Source of the DNA: Candidatus Eisenbacteria bacterium | GTDB taxonomy: Bacteria > Eisenbacteria > RBG-16-71-46 > JACRLI01 | Reading direction: 5' to 3' | Length of the DNA: 64,000 nucleotides | Assembly: GCA_016235265.1 (NCBI GenBank) | Contig: JACRLI010000015.1 | Coordinates: 436,401-500,400, forward strand | Part shown: one piece after another, positions 31,377 to 40,334 of the stretch | Numbering within the stretch: position 1 is the stretch's first letter | Layout: the number at the start of each line of letters is the position of its first letter | Translations under genes and position numbers: made by a program | The notes under the pieces: generated by a model | What the model was told of the DNA's origin: nothing | Seen by the model: the letters and a program-made list of their open reading frames with translations, nothing else | Databases searched by the model: none

Positions 31377-32798
31377 TCACGGCGTCTCGCCGGGTTGCGC
31401 GGCGCGCAGCCGGGCCTTGAGCGCGGCCAGCTGCTTCAGGCGCTCGGCGATCCGCGCCTCCACCCCCTGGTCGGTGGGCTCGTACAACCTGATGTTCGCC
31501 AGCGCCTCCGGCAGGTAGCTCTGCGCGTTCACGTGCCCGGGGAACTCGTGCGAGTACTCGTAGTCGCGCCCGTAGCCCAGGTCCTTCATCAGCCGCGTGG
31601 GCGCGTTGCGGATGTGGTGCGGAACCGGTTCCCCCGGCAGCTCCCGCACCGCCTTCTCCGCGCGCTGCCACGCCTGGTACACGGCGTTGCTCTTGGGTGC
31701 GACGGCCAGGTACAGGCACGCCTCGGCCAGCGCCAGTTCGCCCTCCGGCGAGCCCAGGAAATGATACGACTCCATGGCGTGGAGCGCCACGGCCAGCGCG
31801 TTGGGGTCGGCCAGGCCCACGTCCTCGGAGGCGAATCGCACCAGGCGGCGGGCCACGTACAGCGGCTCCTCGCCGCTCACCAGCATGCGCGTCATCCAGT
31901 ACAGCGCGGCGTCCGGGTCACTGCCCCGCAGGCTCTTGTGGAGCGCGGAAATGAGGTTGTAGTGCTCCTCGCCGGCCTTGTCGTAGAGCAGGGACTTCTG
32001 CTGCAGCGCGCGCTCGGCCAGCTCCAGGTCCACGCTGCCGCAGTGACCCGCCAGGCGGGCGGCGATCTCCAGCGCGTTGAGCGCCCGCCGCGCGTCGCCG
32101 TCAGCCACCCGGGCGAAGTGGCGCAGCGCCTCCGGCGAGGCCTTCAGCTCCATGCGTGCCAGCCCGCGCTCCGCGTCGGCCAGGGCCCGCCCCAGGATGG
32201 CGACGATGTTCTCTTCCGAGAGCCGCTCCAGCACGTACACCCGCGCCCGGCTCAGGAGCGCCGAGTTGACCTCGAAGGAGGGGTTCTCGGTGGTGGCGCC
32301 CATGAGCACCACCGTGCCGTTCTCCACCCACGGCAGGAACGCATCCTGCTGGGCCTTGTTGAAGCGGTGGATCTCGTCCACGAACAGCACCGTGGGGCGC
32401 CCGCTCGCGCGCATGCGCTCCGCGGCGGCCTTCACCACGGCACGTATCTCGGCCACCCCGGAGGTCACCGCGCTGTAGGCCTCGAAGCGACTGCGGGTGC
32501 GCTCGGCCAGGATGCGCGCCAGGGTGGTCTTGCCGGTGCCCGGGGGGCCCCAGAAGATCATGTTGTGCGGCTGGTCCTGCAGCAGCGCCTCGCGCAGCGG
32601 GGCCCCGGGGCCCAGCACCGATTCCTGCCCCACGAACTCGTCCAGGGTGCGCGGGCGCATGCGGTCGGCCAGCGGCGCGTGCTCCGACGCGCCCGGCCGG
32701 CCGCGCGCGCCACCCGGCCCGCCCGGCCCGCCGGCCGCCCCTTCCCCGCCGGGACCGCCCTCCACGCCGGGGCCGAACAGAGGCTCCTGCCCGCTCAT
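31377..32798 (-). CDS. rarA: Replication-associated recombination protein RarA (MgsA)
   Basis: This 473-residue AAA+ ATPase is similar in order to clamp loaders and RuvB. It has LADRMRPRTLDEFVGQ, Walker A GPPGTGKTT, Walker B LFVDEIHRFNKAQQD, sensor 1 GATTENPSF, sensor 2 GDARRALNALE, then the MgsA C-terminal tetramerisation region (YDKAGEEHYNLISALHKS, GRDYEYSH). It acts at stalled replication forks. The first 40 residues contain a Gly/Pro-rich insertion (GGPGGEGAAGGPGG) not usual in the family. ATG 32798 overlaps the yjbQ stop (ATGA). Confidence 0.93.
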   Translation of the reverse strand: MSGQEPLFGPGVEGGPGGEGAAGGPGGPGGARGRPGASEHAPLADRMRPRTLDEFVGQESVLGPGAPLREALLQDQPHNMIFWGPPGTGKTTLARILAERTRSRFEAYSAVTSGVAEIRAVVKAAAERMRASGRPTVLFVDEIHRFNKAQQDAFLPWVENGTVVLMGATTENPSFEVNSALLSRARVYVLERLSEENIVAILGRALADAERGLARMELKASPEALRHFARVADGDARRALNALEIAARLAGHCGSVDLELAERALQQKSLLYDKAGEEHYNLISALHKSLRGSDPDAALYWMTRMLVSGEEPLYVARRLVRFASEDVGLADPNALAVALHAMESYHFLGSPEGELALAEACLYLAVAPKSNAVYQAWQRAEKAVRELPGEPVPHHIRNAPTRLMKDLGYGRDYEYSHEFPGHVNAQSYLPEALANIRLYEPTDQGVEARIAERLKQLAALKARLRAAQPGETP

Positions 32799-33202
32799 CC
32801 GGCCTCCCCCTCGAAGCACAGCCGGCACTCGCGCGAGCGCGGGCCGTCGAACTCGCAGAAGAAGACCGCCTGCCAGGGCCCTAAGTCCAGCGTGCCGTCC
32901 CGCACCGGCACCCGCGCCGAGGCTCCCACCAGGGTGGACAGGATGTGGGCGTCGGAATTGCCCTCGGCGTGCCGGTACCCGCCTTGGTGCGGGACGAGGC
33001 GCGCGAATGTGCGCAGCATGTCGTCGGCCACGTCCGGATCGTACCCCTCGTTGATGGTGATCCCGGCGGTGGTGTGCGGGCAGAATACCGTGAGCACGCC
33101 GTCGCGCAGGCGCCGCTCCCCCGCCCAGGCGCGCAGCCGCCCGGTGAGGTCCACCATCTGGGTGTGAGCGGAGGTTTCCACCCCCAGCGTGTCGAAGATC
33201 AT
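32795..33202 (-). CDS. yjbQ: YjbQ family protein (UPF0047)
   Basis: The 135-residue protein is of standard family length. It carries the conserved block CPHTTAGITINEGYDP with metal-binding His and the C-terminal GPWQAVFFCEFDGPR. Family members form trimers and have been reported to have weak thiamine-phosphate synthase activity; the physiological role is uncertain. GGAGG precedes ATG 33202. It overlaps rarA by 4 bp and follows comF after 74 bp. Confidence 0.9.
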   Translation of the reverse strand: MIFDTLGVETSAHTQMVDLTGRLRAWAGERRLRDGVLTVFCPHTTAGITINEGYDPDVADDMLRTFARLVPHQGGYRHAEGNSDAHILSTLVGASARVPVRDGTLDLGPWQAVFFCEFDGPRSRECRLCFEGEAG

Positions 33203-33276
33203 GGCCTTGCCTCCAGCCGGGTGACGGCGCGCCTTGCCGTGCGCGGGAAGGTCCCGCGCGCCCTGCGTCCACCGCG

Positions 33277-34101
33277 TCAGGCGCGCGCCACCCCCACGCA
33301 CCGCACCTTCTCCGCCCCCGCGGACTTCAGCGCTTCCACCGCGGCCGAAAGCGTGGCCCCGGTGGTGACCACGTCGTCCACCAGCGCCACCCGCCGGCCG
33401 CGCAGCAGCTCCGGCCTGCGGGCCTCGAAGGCCCCGGCGAGGTTCCGGCGCCGCTCCAGCGGATCGAGGCGTGTCTGCGTGGGCGTGCGCCGCGCGCGCG
33501 CCAGGGCGTCTTCGATGCAGGGGAGTCCGGCCTCGCGCGCCGCAAGCCGGGCCAGGAGCGCGGCCTGGTTGTACCCACGCCGGGCCTCGGCGGCCGGGTG
33601 CAGCGGCACCGGCAGCACCAGGTCCACGGCGAGGCCGCCCGTCAGCAGCTGCCCCAGCGCCGGGCCCCAGGTCTCCGCCAGCCGGGTCACGCCCCGGTAC
33701 TTGAACTGGTGGATGAGCGCGGGCATGGGCGCGCGCATCCAGAACAGGCAGCGGGCCCGGAAGTCCTCGTGCGCGGCGCGCGCACAGGCGGCCTGCAGCA
33801 GGTGTCGGGGGCGGCCCTCCTGCGCCCCGCCGCAGCGCAGGCAGAAGCGGGCGCCGTCGTCGGCCAGCGCGGCCAGGCACGCGGGGCACACCGCCCCGGG
33901 GTGATCCGATTCGGCGGCGCAGCCCGCGCAGACCGGCGGGCTCAGCGCCTCAGCGGCGAGCGCGCCGAGTTCCGCCCACAGGCTTCGCCATGCGGCGGAG
34001 GCGGCGAGGCGCGCGCGCCGATTTCGCACCGCTCCGGGCGGGGCCGCCCGGCGGAGACTTTCCGGCCGTTCCCGCTCCCGCCCCGGACTCGACCATCTCA
34101 C
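33277..34101 (-). CDS. comF: ComF family phosphoribosyltransferase-like protein
   Basis: The C-terminal half is a type I PRTase domain with the PRPP loop VALVDDVVTTGATL, preceded by LPVPLHPAAEARRGYNQA. The middle has a Zn-ribbon (CAGC, CPAC, CLRC) typical of ComF/GntX. ComF proteins act with ComFA in DNA uptake in competent bacteria. As drawn from GTG 34101 it has 274 residues, with a 60-residue Arg/Ala-rich N-terminus overlapping aroE by 152 bp. The family start would be near the SPPVCAGC segment, so the true start is probably about 100-150 bp further in, at a non-ATG codon. Confidence 0.8.
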   Translation of the reverse strand: MRWSSPGRERERPESLRRAAPPGAVRNRRARLAASAAWRSLWAELGALAAEALSPPVCAGCAAESDHPGAVCPACLAALADDGARFCLRCGGAQEGRPRHLLQAACARAAHEDFRARCLFWMRAPMPALIHQFKYRGVTRLAETWGPALGQLLTGGLAVDLVLPVPLHPAAEARRGYNQAALLARLAAREAGLPCIEDALARARRTPTQTRLDPLERRRNLAGAFEARRPELLRGRRVALVDDVVTTGATLSAAVEALKSAGAEKVRCVGVARA

Positions 34102-34945
34102 GATCCCACCCCCCCGCCCACAGCATCCACTCCAGGGGATCCTTCCCGGTCCAGATCCTGAACGAGCGCGCCGCCTGGCAGATCAGCATCCCCAGCCCGG
34201 AGAACGCCGTGATGCCCCGGGCCCGCAGCGCCGTGCGCCACGGGGTCGGCGCGCCATACACGAAGTCCACCGCCACCGCGTCCGCGCGCAGCCACGCGGG
34301 CGGGCACGGCATGCCGCGCCCGGAGCCGGAGCCCAGGGTGGTGGCATTCAGCACCGTGCGCGCCGAGCGCAGCGCGCGCGCCGCGGCTTCCGAGCCGCGC
34401 GCCAGGATCTCCAGCGAGCTCCCCGCACCCACGTCGTCCGCATGCGCCAGCGCGCGCGCCACCCCGTGCGGGTCGCGAGTAATCAGCCTCAGGCGCAGCC
34501 CGCCCCGGCGCAGCAGCGCCACCGCCGCACTCCGCGCGCTGCCGCCACCGCCCAGGAGCGCCAGCGGCCCGCACGCCGGGTCGTGGGCGGCGCGCGCGAG
34601 CGCGTCCAGGAGGCCCTCGCCGTCGGTGGTGTGCCCGGTCCACCCGGAGCCGGCGCGCACCAGCGTGTTCACCGACCGCGCGGCCCGCGCGGCCGGGCTC
34701 AGCCGGTCGCACCCGCGAAAGGCGGCTTCCTTGTGCGGCACGGTGACGTTGGCGCCGCTCATCCCCAGCGTCTCCAGCGCCGCGATCAGCCCGTCCCCGC
34801 GCTCCGGCCGCACGCGCAACGGCACGTACACCGCGGGGATCCCCAGCGCGGTGAACGCGGCGTTGTGCAGCCGCGGCGAGAGCGTGTCCCGCAGCGGCCA
34901 GCCGGCCACCCCGTAGAGCGCCGTGCTGGCGTCAACGGCGGGCAT
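33950..34945 (-). CDS. aroE: Shikimate dehydrogenase
   Basis: The 331-residue protein catalyses NADPH-dependent reduction of 3-dehydroshikimate in aromatic amino-acid synthesis. It has the substrate site SPRLHNAAF, NVTVPHKEAA with catalytic Lys, HTTDGEG with catalytic Asp, the nucleotide loop LLGGGGSARS and the terminal FSGLGMLICQAARSF. The last 55 residues beyond DPLEWM are an Arg/Ala-rich tail not typical of AroE, and they coincide with the comF overlap. ATG 34945 overlaps the lgt end by 14 bp. Confidence 0.9.
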   Translation of the reverse strand: MPAVDASTALYGVAGWPLRDTLSPRLHNAAFTALGIPAVYVPLRVRPERGDGLIAALETLGMSGANVTVPHKEAAFRGCDRLSPAARAARSVNTLVRAGSGWTGHTTDGEGLLDALARAAHDPACGPLALLGGGGSARSAAVALLRRGGLRLRLITRDPHGVARALAHADDVGAGSSLEILARGSEAAARALRSARTVLNATTLGSGSGRGMPCPPAWLRADAVAVDFVYGAPTPWRTALRARGITAFSGLGMLICQAARSFRIWTGKDPLEWMLWAGGWDREMVESGAGAGTAGKSPPGGPARSGAKSARAPRRLRRMAKPVGGTRRARR

Positions 34946-35729
34946 CGGCGGCCCCCGTCACGCGCGCGGGCCCGCGGCCCAGCCACGCGAACATGGCCAG
35001 CCCCAGCACGAACAGACCCACGCTGATGGCCTGGCTCACGGTCAGCCCGTGGCCCAGGAACGCCGACGGCTCGTAGTAGCGCGTGACGTCCACCAGGTAG
35101 CGCGCCACCGCGTCCAGCATCACGAACAGCCACCACAACTGCCCCGGCCGGCGCAGCAGCGGCCGGGCCGCGAACAGCGCGCCGATCACCGCCAGCTCCC
35201 CCAGCACCGCGTACACCTGGGAGGGATGCACCGGGTAGCCCGGGAACTGCAACGCCGCGTACGAGTGCACCGGGAAGTGAACGCCCCACGGCAGCGTGGT
35301 GGGCACGCCGAAGCAGCACCCGTTGAGGAAGCAGCCCGCGCGCCCCACGGCCGTTCCCACGGCCAGCGCGGGGGCCACCGCGTCGCCCACCTCCCACACC
35401 GGGAGCCGCGCCCGGCGGCAGTAGAGGATCGCCGCGGGGATGGCGGCCAGGATGCCGCCGTAGAGCGTCAGCCCGCCTTCCCAGATGCGCAGCGCGCCCC
35501 ACGGGTCGGCGGCGTACTCGCCCCAGTGCGTGGCGACGAAGAACACGCGCGCGCCGGCCACGGACACCACCAGCACCACCAGGCAGAAGGTGGCCACGTT
35601 GTTCTCGTCCCAGCCGCGCCGGGCCGACACGCGCCACAGCAGGCCCGAGCCCAGCCAGAAGGCCAGGGCGAGCATGATGCCGTAGCTGTGCAGGTGCAGG
35701 GGGCCCAGGGGGGGAAGATCGGGGAACAT
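34932..35729 (-). CDS. lgt: Prolipoprotein diacylglyceryl transferase (Lgt-like)
   Basis: This 265-residue inner-membrane enzyme transfers diacylglycerol to the lipobox Cys of prolipoproteins. It has the family N-terminus LHLHSYGIMLALAF, an H-x-G-like segment and the signature GRAGCFLNGCCFG, a Cys-rich variant of the usual GRxGNFxNxE seen in deltaproteobacterial and related Lgt. HPSQVYAVL follows. Seven hydrophobic segments are visible. GGGAG lies upstream of ATG 35729. A lipoprotein substrate is encoded at 9024. Sits 18 bp after rodA and overlaps aroE. Confidence 0.88.
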   Translation of the reverse strand: MFPDLPPLGPLHLHSYGIMLALAFWLGSGLLWRVSARRGWDENNVATFCLVVLVVSVAGARVFFVATHWGEYAADPWGALRIWEGGLTLYGGILAAIPAAILYCRRARLPVWEVGDAVAPALAVGTAVGRAGCFLNGCCFGVPTTLPWGVHFPVHSYAALQFPGYPVHPSQVYAVLGELAVIGALFAARPLLRRPGQLWWLFVMLDAVARYLVDVTRYYEPSAFLGHGLTVSQAISVGLFVLGLAMFAWLGRGPARVTGAADARR

Positions 35730-35747
35730 GAGATCGAAACTCCCGGG

Positions 35748-36974
35748 TCAGAACTCGCGTTCGCGCGCGGCCGCTCCCAGGAGCAGCCCCACTTCGGAGA
35801 GCGTGATCACCAGGCTGGACCCGCCGTAGGACATCAGCGGCAGCGGCAGGCCCGTGACCGGCGCCAGCCCCAGCGTCATCCACACGTTGATCAGGACGTG
35901 ATACGAGAGCGCGCCCACGATTCCCACGCACATCAGTCCGGCGAACCGGTTGCGCGAGCGCGCCGCGATCTTGAGCCCCCGCAGGAGCCAGACGCAGTAT
36001 AGCAGAAGCACCGCCGTCCCCCCCCAGAAGCCCAGCTCCTCGCCCACCACCGAGTAGATGAAGTCGGTGTGCTGCATGGGAAGGAACGCCAGCCGCTTCT
36101 GCGTGCCGTTCAGGAAGCCGCGGCCCAGAGGCCCGCCGGAGCCGATCGCGATCTTCGACTGCATCAGCTGCCAGCCCGTGCCGGTGGGGTCGTGGCCGGG
36201 GTTGATGAAGTTGACCACCCGCTCCTTCTGGTAGTCCTCCAGGTGGGTCCACGCGCGCGGTCCCACCACCGCCACGGCCAGGTACAGCAGCACCACGGTG
36301 GCCGCCAGGCTGGCGCGCGGCCGGGTGGCGTAGAGCACCACCAGCAGGCAGGCGCCCAGGAAGGTCCCCCACGCCGCGGAGTACGCGAAGAACATCCCCA
36401 GCAGCGGCAGGGCCAGGAACAGGAAGTAGGCGGGCGGCAGCCCGGCCCAGAACAGCATCGCCGCGGTGAGCGCGGGAAACGACAGCGCGGTGCCCAGGTC
36501 GGGCTCCTTGAGCACCAGCACCGCCGGCAGGCCCGCGAGCGCGGCCACCGCGGCGAGCGTGCGCACGCGCGTCACGTCGCGGGTGCGGTCGGCCAGGTAG
36601 CGCGCCAGCAGCAGCGCGGTGGTGATCTTGGCCAGCTCGCTGGGCTGGAACTTGAACGGGCCCACTCCCAGCCAGCGCTGCGCGCCCATGCCCACGTGTC
36701 CCACCACCAGCGTGGCCGCCAGCAGCACGATCGAAACCGTGTAGAGCACCGGGGCGAAAGCCTCGTAGATGCGCGTGGGCACACGCGCCGCCCCGAACAT
36801 CGCGGCCAGCGCGACCAGCGCGAAGACCCCCTGCTTCAGGTACAGCCCGCGGTGCACCTCGACGCCGGTGGTGGCGCTGAAGACCATCAGCAGTCCTCCG
36901 GCCAGCAGCGCCAGCGTGGCGGCGAAGAGCGGCGGGTCGGCCGTTATGAGGCGCGGGCGCTCAGTCCGAGGCAC
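35748..36974 (-). CDS. rodA: RodA SEDS peptidoglycan glycosyltransferase
   Basis: The 408-residue polytopic protein belongs to the SEDS family (FtsW/RodA/SpoVE) with about ten helices. Characteristic segments are KITTALLLARYLA, LVLKEPDLGTALSF, the SEDS loop QSKIAIGSGGPLGRGFLNGTQ, GEELGFWGG and LPLMSYGGSSL. It polymerises lipid II together with PBP2 during elongation. The start is GTG 36974, overlapping mrdA by 14 bp, so translation is coupled. The loop HTDFIYSVV separates it from FtsW in context with mre genes. Confidence 0.93.
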   Translation of the reverse strand: MPRTERPRLITADPPLFAATLALLAGGLLMVFSATTGVEVHRGLYLKQGVFALVALAAMFGAARVPTRIYEAFAPVLYTVSIVLLAATLVVGHVGMGAQRWLGVGPFKFQPSELAKITTALLLARYLADRTRDVTRVRTLAAVAALAGLPAVLVLKEPDLGTALSFPALTAAMLFWAGLPPAYFLFLALPLLGMFFAYSAAWGTFLGACLLVVLYATRPRASLAATVVLLYLAVAVVGPRAWTHLEDYQKERVVNFINPGHDPTGTGWQLMQSKIAIGSGGPLGRGFLNGTQKRLAFLPMQHTDFIYSVVGEELGFWGGTAVLLLYCVWLLRGLKIAARSRNRFAGLMCVGIVGALSYHVLINVWMTLGLAPVTGLPLPLMSYGGSSLVITLSEVGLLLGAAAREREF

Positions 36975-38871
36975 TGGTGTCCTCCACGGCCGCCGCGGCC
37001 GGGGCCGGGCGCGCCGTCCCGGACGAATCGCGCGCCGCCCCCTCGCGCGGCAGCAGCGTCTGCGGCGCGAACATCGCCGCCAGGATCCGCTGCGCCACCG
37101 GCGCGGCGGCGCTGGCCCCGTGCCCCCCGTTCTCGATCACCACGCCGATGGCGATGCGCGGCGCATCCGCGGGCGCGTAGGCCATGAACACCGCGTGGTC
37201 CTCGCCGTGCGGGTTCTGCGCGGTGCCGGTCTTGCCGGCCACCCGCACGCCGGGCACCCGGGCCCGTCCCCCGGTGCCGGAGGGATTCTCCACCGCCGCC
37301 TCCATGGCGTCGCGCAGCTGCTGCACGCCGGCGGCGTCCAGCCCCAGCACGCCGTCGCGGGTCTCGGCGTGGTGGCGCATCCACACGCGACCGTCCATGT
37401 CGCGCACCGTCTCCACCAGGTAGGGGCGCGCGCGCCGGCCGCCGGTGCCCACCTGCGCGGCCAGCATGGCGATCTGCAGCGGCGTGAGCAGCAACTCGCC
37501 CTGGCCGATGGACAGGTTCACCGCCACGCCCTTGCCGGGCCTGCGGTTCGACCCGTGCGCCCGGGCGCGCTTGAGGTACCAGCTCTCCGTGGGCACCAGC
37601 CCCTTCTGCTCCGAGGGCAGGTCCACGCCGGTCTTGACTCCCAGGCCGAGCTCCTGCGCCTGCCGCATCAGGCGCTCCACCCCCAGCCGCAACCCCACCT
37701 GGTAGAAGTACACGTCGCAGGAGCGTTCGATGGCGTCATGGAGGCCCAGCGAACCGTGGCCCTTGTGCTGCCAGCAGTGGAACACCGCGTTGCCGAGCGA
37801 GAACGCGCCTCCGCAGGACTGGAACCGGCTCTCCGGCGTGATCAGCCGCTCTCGCAGGCCCGCGGAGGCGGTCACCAGCTTGAAGGTACTGCCCGGCGGG
37901 TAGGCCGACTGCATGGCGCGGTTCAGGAGCGGGAAGGCGGCGCCCTCCGCGATCTCCCGCCAGCGCCGGGCGGTGACGCCGTGGGCGAACTCGTTGGGGT
38001 CGAAGGCCGGCCGGCTGGCCATGGCCAGGATCGCCCCGGTGCGCGGGTCGAGCGCCACCACCGCGCCGCGCGGCCACCGGGAGAGCGCCTCCTCGGCGGC
38101 CCGCTGCAGGTCCAGGTCCAGGGTCAGCCACAGCGACTTGCCGCGCTCCGGCGCGCGCGCGGGGCGGTCCTTCATCTCCCCCACCACGCGCCCCAGGGCA
38201 TTCACCTCCACCAGGCTCTCGCCGTCGCGCCCGCGCAGCCAGCTCTCGTACATGTTCTCCAGGCCCGCCTGGCCGTAGAGATCCCCGGGCAGGTAGGCGT
38301 CGCCGGTGGCGGCCAGCTCGCGCTCGGTGATCTCGCTGCTGTAGCCCAGCACGTGGGCCGCCAGGGTGTCGCAGGGATAGTGCCGCACCGGCAGCGTCTC
38401 GATCTCCACCCCGGGCAGCTCGTCGCGGTGTTCCTCGATGCGGGCCAGGGTGGCCAGGTCGAGATCGGCCGCCACGCGCACCGGGCGCATGGAGCCGCGC
38501 GATTGCGTGAGCGCGATACGCTGCAGGGTGGAGTCGGCCAGGTTCAGGAGCGGGGCCAGGCGCAGCAGGGTGAGCCGGAGCAGCGCGGGTCGACGCGCGA
38601 ACGCCGGGCGGTGCACGTCCACGCTGACCGCGAACAGCGCGTGGCTGTCAGCCAGCAGCCGGCCCTTGCAGTCGAAGATCTCGCCGCGGGGCGCGGGCAC
38701 CACCTTGAGGCGGATGCTGTTGTTCTCGGCCATGGCCCGGAACTGCCCGAACTGGCCCAGCTGCAGCTGCGCCAGGCGGAGCCACGCCACGCCCACCAGG
38801 CCCACCAGCAGCACGCCCAGCACCAGCGCCCGGGGGGTGCGGTCGCCGTGGGAGGACAGCGGGCTGCCCAC
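36961..38871 (-). CDS. mrdA: Penicillin-binding protein 2 (elongasome transpeptidase)
   Basis: The 636-residue class B PBP has one N-terminal membrane helix (ALVLGVLLVGLVGVAWL), a dimerisation/pedestal domain starting VVPAPRGEIFDC, and a transpeptidase domain with SxxK in PPGSTFKLV (about residue 325), SCD in IERSCDVYFYQ and KTG in AGKTGTAQNPHG. It crosslinks new glycan strands made by RodA. A 40-residue Ala/Pro-rich tail follows the domain. It is one base from mreD and overlaps rodA, consistent with one mre-mrdA-rodA transcript. Confidence 0.94.
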   Translation of the reverse strand: MGSPLSSHGDRTPRALVLGVLLVGLVGVAWLRLAQLQLGQFGQFRAMAENNSIRLKVVPAPRGEIFDCKGRLLADSHALFAVSVDVHRPAFARRPALLRLTLLRLAPLLNLADSTLQRIALTQSRGSMRPVRVAADLDLATLARIEEHRDELPGVEIETLPVRHYPCDTLAAHVLGYSSEITERELAATGDAYLPGDLYGQAGLENMYESWLRGRDGESLVEVNALGRVVGEMKDRPARAPERGKSLWLTLDLDLQRAAEEALSRWPRGAVVALDPRTGAILAMASRPAFDPNEFAHGVTARRWREIAEGAAFPLLNRAMQSAYPPGSTFKLVTASAGLRERLITPESRFQSCGGAFSLGNAVFHCWQHKGHGSLGLHDAIERSCDVYFYQVGLRLGVERLMRQAQELGLGVKTGVDLPSEQKGLVPTESWYLKRARAHGSNRRPGKGVAVNLSIGQGELLLTPLQIAMLAAQVGTGGRRARPYLVETVRDMDGRVWMRHHAETRDGVLGLDAAGVQQLRDAMEAAVENPSGTGGRARVPGVRVAGKTGTAQNPHGEDHAVFMAYAPADAPRIAIGVVIENGGHGASAAAPVAQRILAAMFAPQTLLPREGAARDSSGTARPAPAAAAVEDTSASD

Positions 38872-38872
38872 G

Positions 38873-39376
38873 TCACTCCTTCCCGCGCACCACGCGCGGG
38901 GCGGCCCAGGCCACCAGCGGCACCAGCGCCGCGGTGTAGGCGGCGGTGGCCACGCCGTTCACCACGAAGGACACCCCCACCGCACCCCACTGCCCGCCGG
39001 AGAGCAGCACGCGCAGCAGCAGCTCGTGCATCAGGCCCGCGAGGAACAGGATCAGCGCCGCGGCGGCGGGGGTCTCCCATAGCAGGTTTACCCGCAGGTG
39101 GCCGAAGAAGTAGCCCACGCTGCCCAGCAGCAGCGCGTGCAGCCCGAGGCGGTCGGGCGTGAGGCCGTCCGTCATCAGGCCCGCGGCGAAGCCGGCCAGG
39201 GTGCCGGCCAGGGGGCCCCGGCGGCGCGCCAGCAGCACCACCGCGGCGAGCACCAGGTCGGGCCGTGCGCCGAGGATGCTCATGCGGGAGGCCACGTCGG
39301 TCTGCAGCAGGAAACCCACCCCGGCCAGCGCCGCGAACAGCCACAGCGCATGCAGGCCCGCCCACAGCGCGTTCAC
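38873..39376 (-). CDS. mreD: Rod shape-determining protein MreD
   Basis: The 167-residue membrane protein has five to six hydrophobic helices and MreD-like features (RPDLVLAAVVLLARRRGPLAGTLAG, GLMTDGLT-type loop, GLHALLLGSVGYFFG). MreD links MreC and the wall enzymes in the elongasome. GTG 39376 overlaps the mreC stop (GTGA); the frame continues upstream but the extra residues overlap mreC. It is encoded between mreC and mrdA as in many bacteria. Confidence 0.85.
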   Translation of the reverse strand: MNALWAGLHALWLFAALAGVGFLLQTDVASRMSILGARPDLVLAAVVLLARRRGPLAGTLAGFAAGLMTDGLTPDRLGLHALLLGSVGYFFGHLRVNLLWETPAAAALILFLAGLMHELLLRVLLSGGQWGAVGVSFVVNGVATAAYTAALVPLVAWAAPRVVRGKE

Positions 39377-40248
39377 GGCGTGGGCCCGTCCGCGCGCACC
39401 GAGCCCGCCAGCGAGTCGGCCGGCGGTTTCGGCTGCGCCCACAGGTAGCCCCAGCCCCGCGAGCTGTCCGGCGCGACCAGCACGAAGACATCCTCGAGAT
39501 GCTCGGGCGGGGCCGCGGGCTCGATGTCAATCCGGCGCAGCAGCCCCCCCTGCTCCAGGCCCAGCGCGCGCACCCGGCCCACCCGCAGTCCCTCGGGGAA
39601 CCCGCCGCCCAGGCCCGAGGTGACCACCTCGTCACCCACCCTGACGTCCGCCGAGGAAGGCACGAAGCGCAACCGCAGGCCCTCCAGCGGGTCGCCCTCC
39701 ACCACTCCCTCCACGCGCGAGCGCTCCACGCGCGCGCTCACCGCGCTGGCCCGGTGGGTGAGCAGGCGCACGCGCGCCAGGTGCGCCTCCAGCGCGTCCA
39801 CCCGTCCCACCAGCCCCCCGCGGTTCAGGACCGCGCTGCCCATGCGCACGCCGTCCTGGTTCCCGCGGTTGATCAGCACGCGGGTGCCCAGCCGGTCGCC
39901 CAGCTTGGCCAGCACCCATGCCGGCAGCAGGTGCAGGGTGTCGCGGCGGGCGAAGCCGGCCTGCTCGCGCAGCAGGAGATTCTCCTCGCGCAGCTCCTGC
40001 AGCAGCCGTCGGGCGCGGCGCAACTCCTGGGAATCGGTGGCCAGCTGCCCGCGCTCCACCAGGAGCGAGCTCAGCTGCTGCGTCGTGGTGGACACGAGTC
40101 GGAACGGCAGGTACAGCGCTGCCGCGGCCCGCGAGACCCACATGGTGGGAGCCTCCGGGCGGATCAGGAACAGGCCCAGCGCCAGCAGCGCCAGCGGCAC
40201 GTACACCACCAGCGCGACGCGGTCCATGGAGTGTCGGGGTTCGGGCAT
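39373..40248 (-). CDS. mreC: Rod shape-determining protein MreC
   Basis: This 291-residue protein has one N-terminal membrane helix (VALVVYVPLALLALGLFLI), a coiled coil (about 70-100, RRLLQELREENLLL) and the double beta-barrel periplasmic domain (GTRVLINRGNQDGVRMG, GLVGRV, GDEVVTSGLGGGFPEGLRVG). It organises PBP2 and RodA. An internal ATG at 40227 would drop seven residues; neither start has a strong SD. The gene is 86 bp downstream of mreB. Confidence 0.92.
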   Translation of the reverse strand: MPEPRHSMDRVALVVYVPLALLALGLFLIRPEAPTMWVSRAAAALYLPFRLVSTTTQQLSSLLVERGQLATDSQELRRARRLLQELREENLLLREQAGFARRDTLHLLPAWVLAKLGDRLGTRVLINRGNQDGVRMGSAVLNRGGLVGRVDALEAHLARVRLLTHRASAVSARVERSRVEGVVEGDPLEGLRLRFVPSSADVRVGDEVVTSGLGGGFPEGLRVGRVRALGLEQGGLLRRIDIEPAAPPEHLEDVFVLVAPDSSRGWGYLWAQPKPPADSLAGSVRADGPTP

Positions 40249-40334
40249 AAGCGGGTCGCTGTCGACGAGATCTACGGGGAGAGTGCGGCGGCGGCCGCGG
40301 GACGTCGGCCGTCGCGGGACGGGACGGAGCGGGG

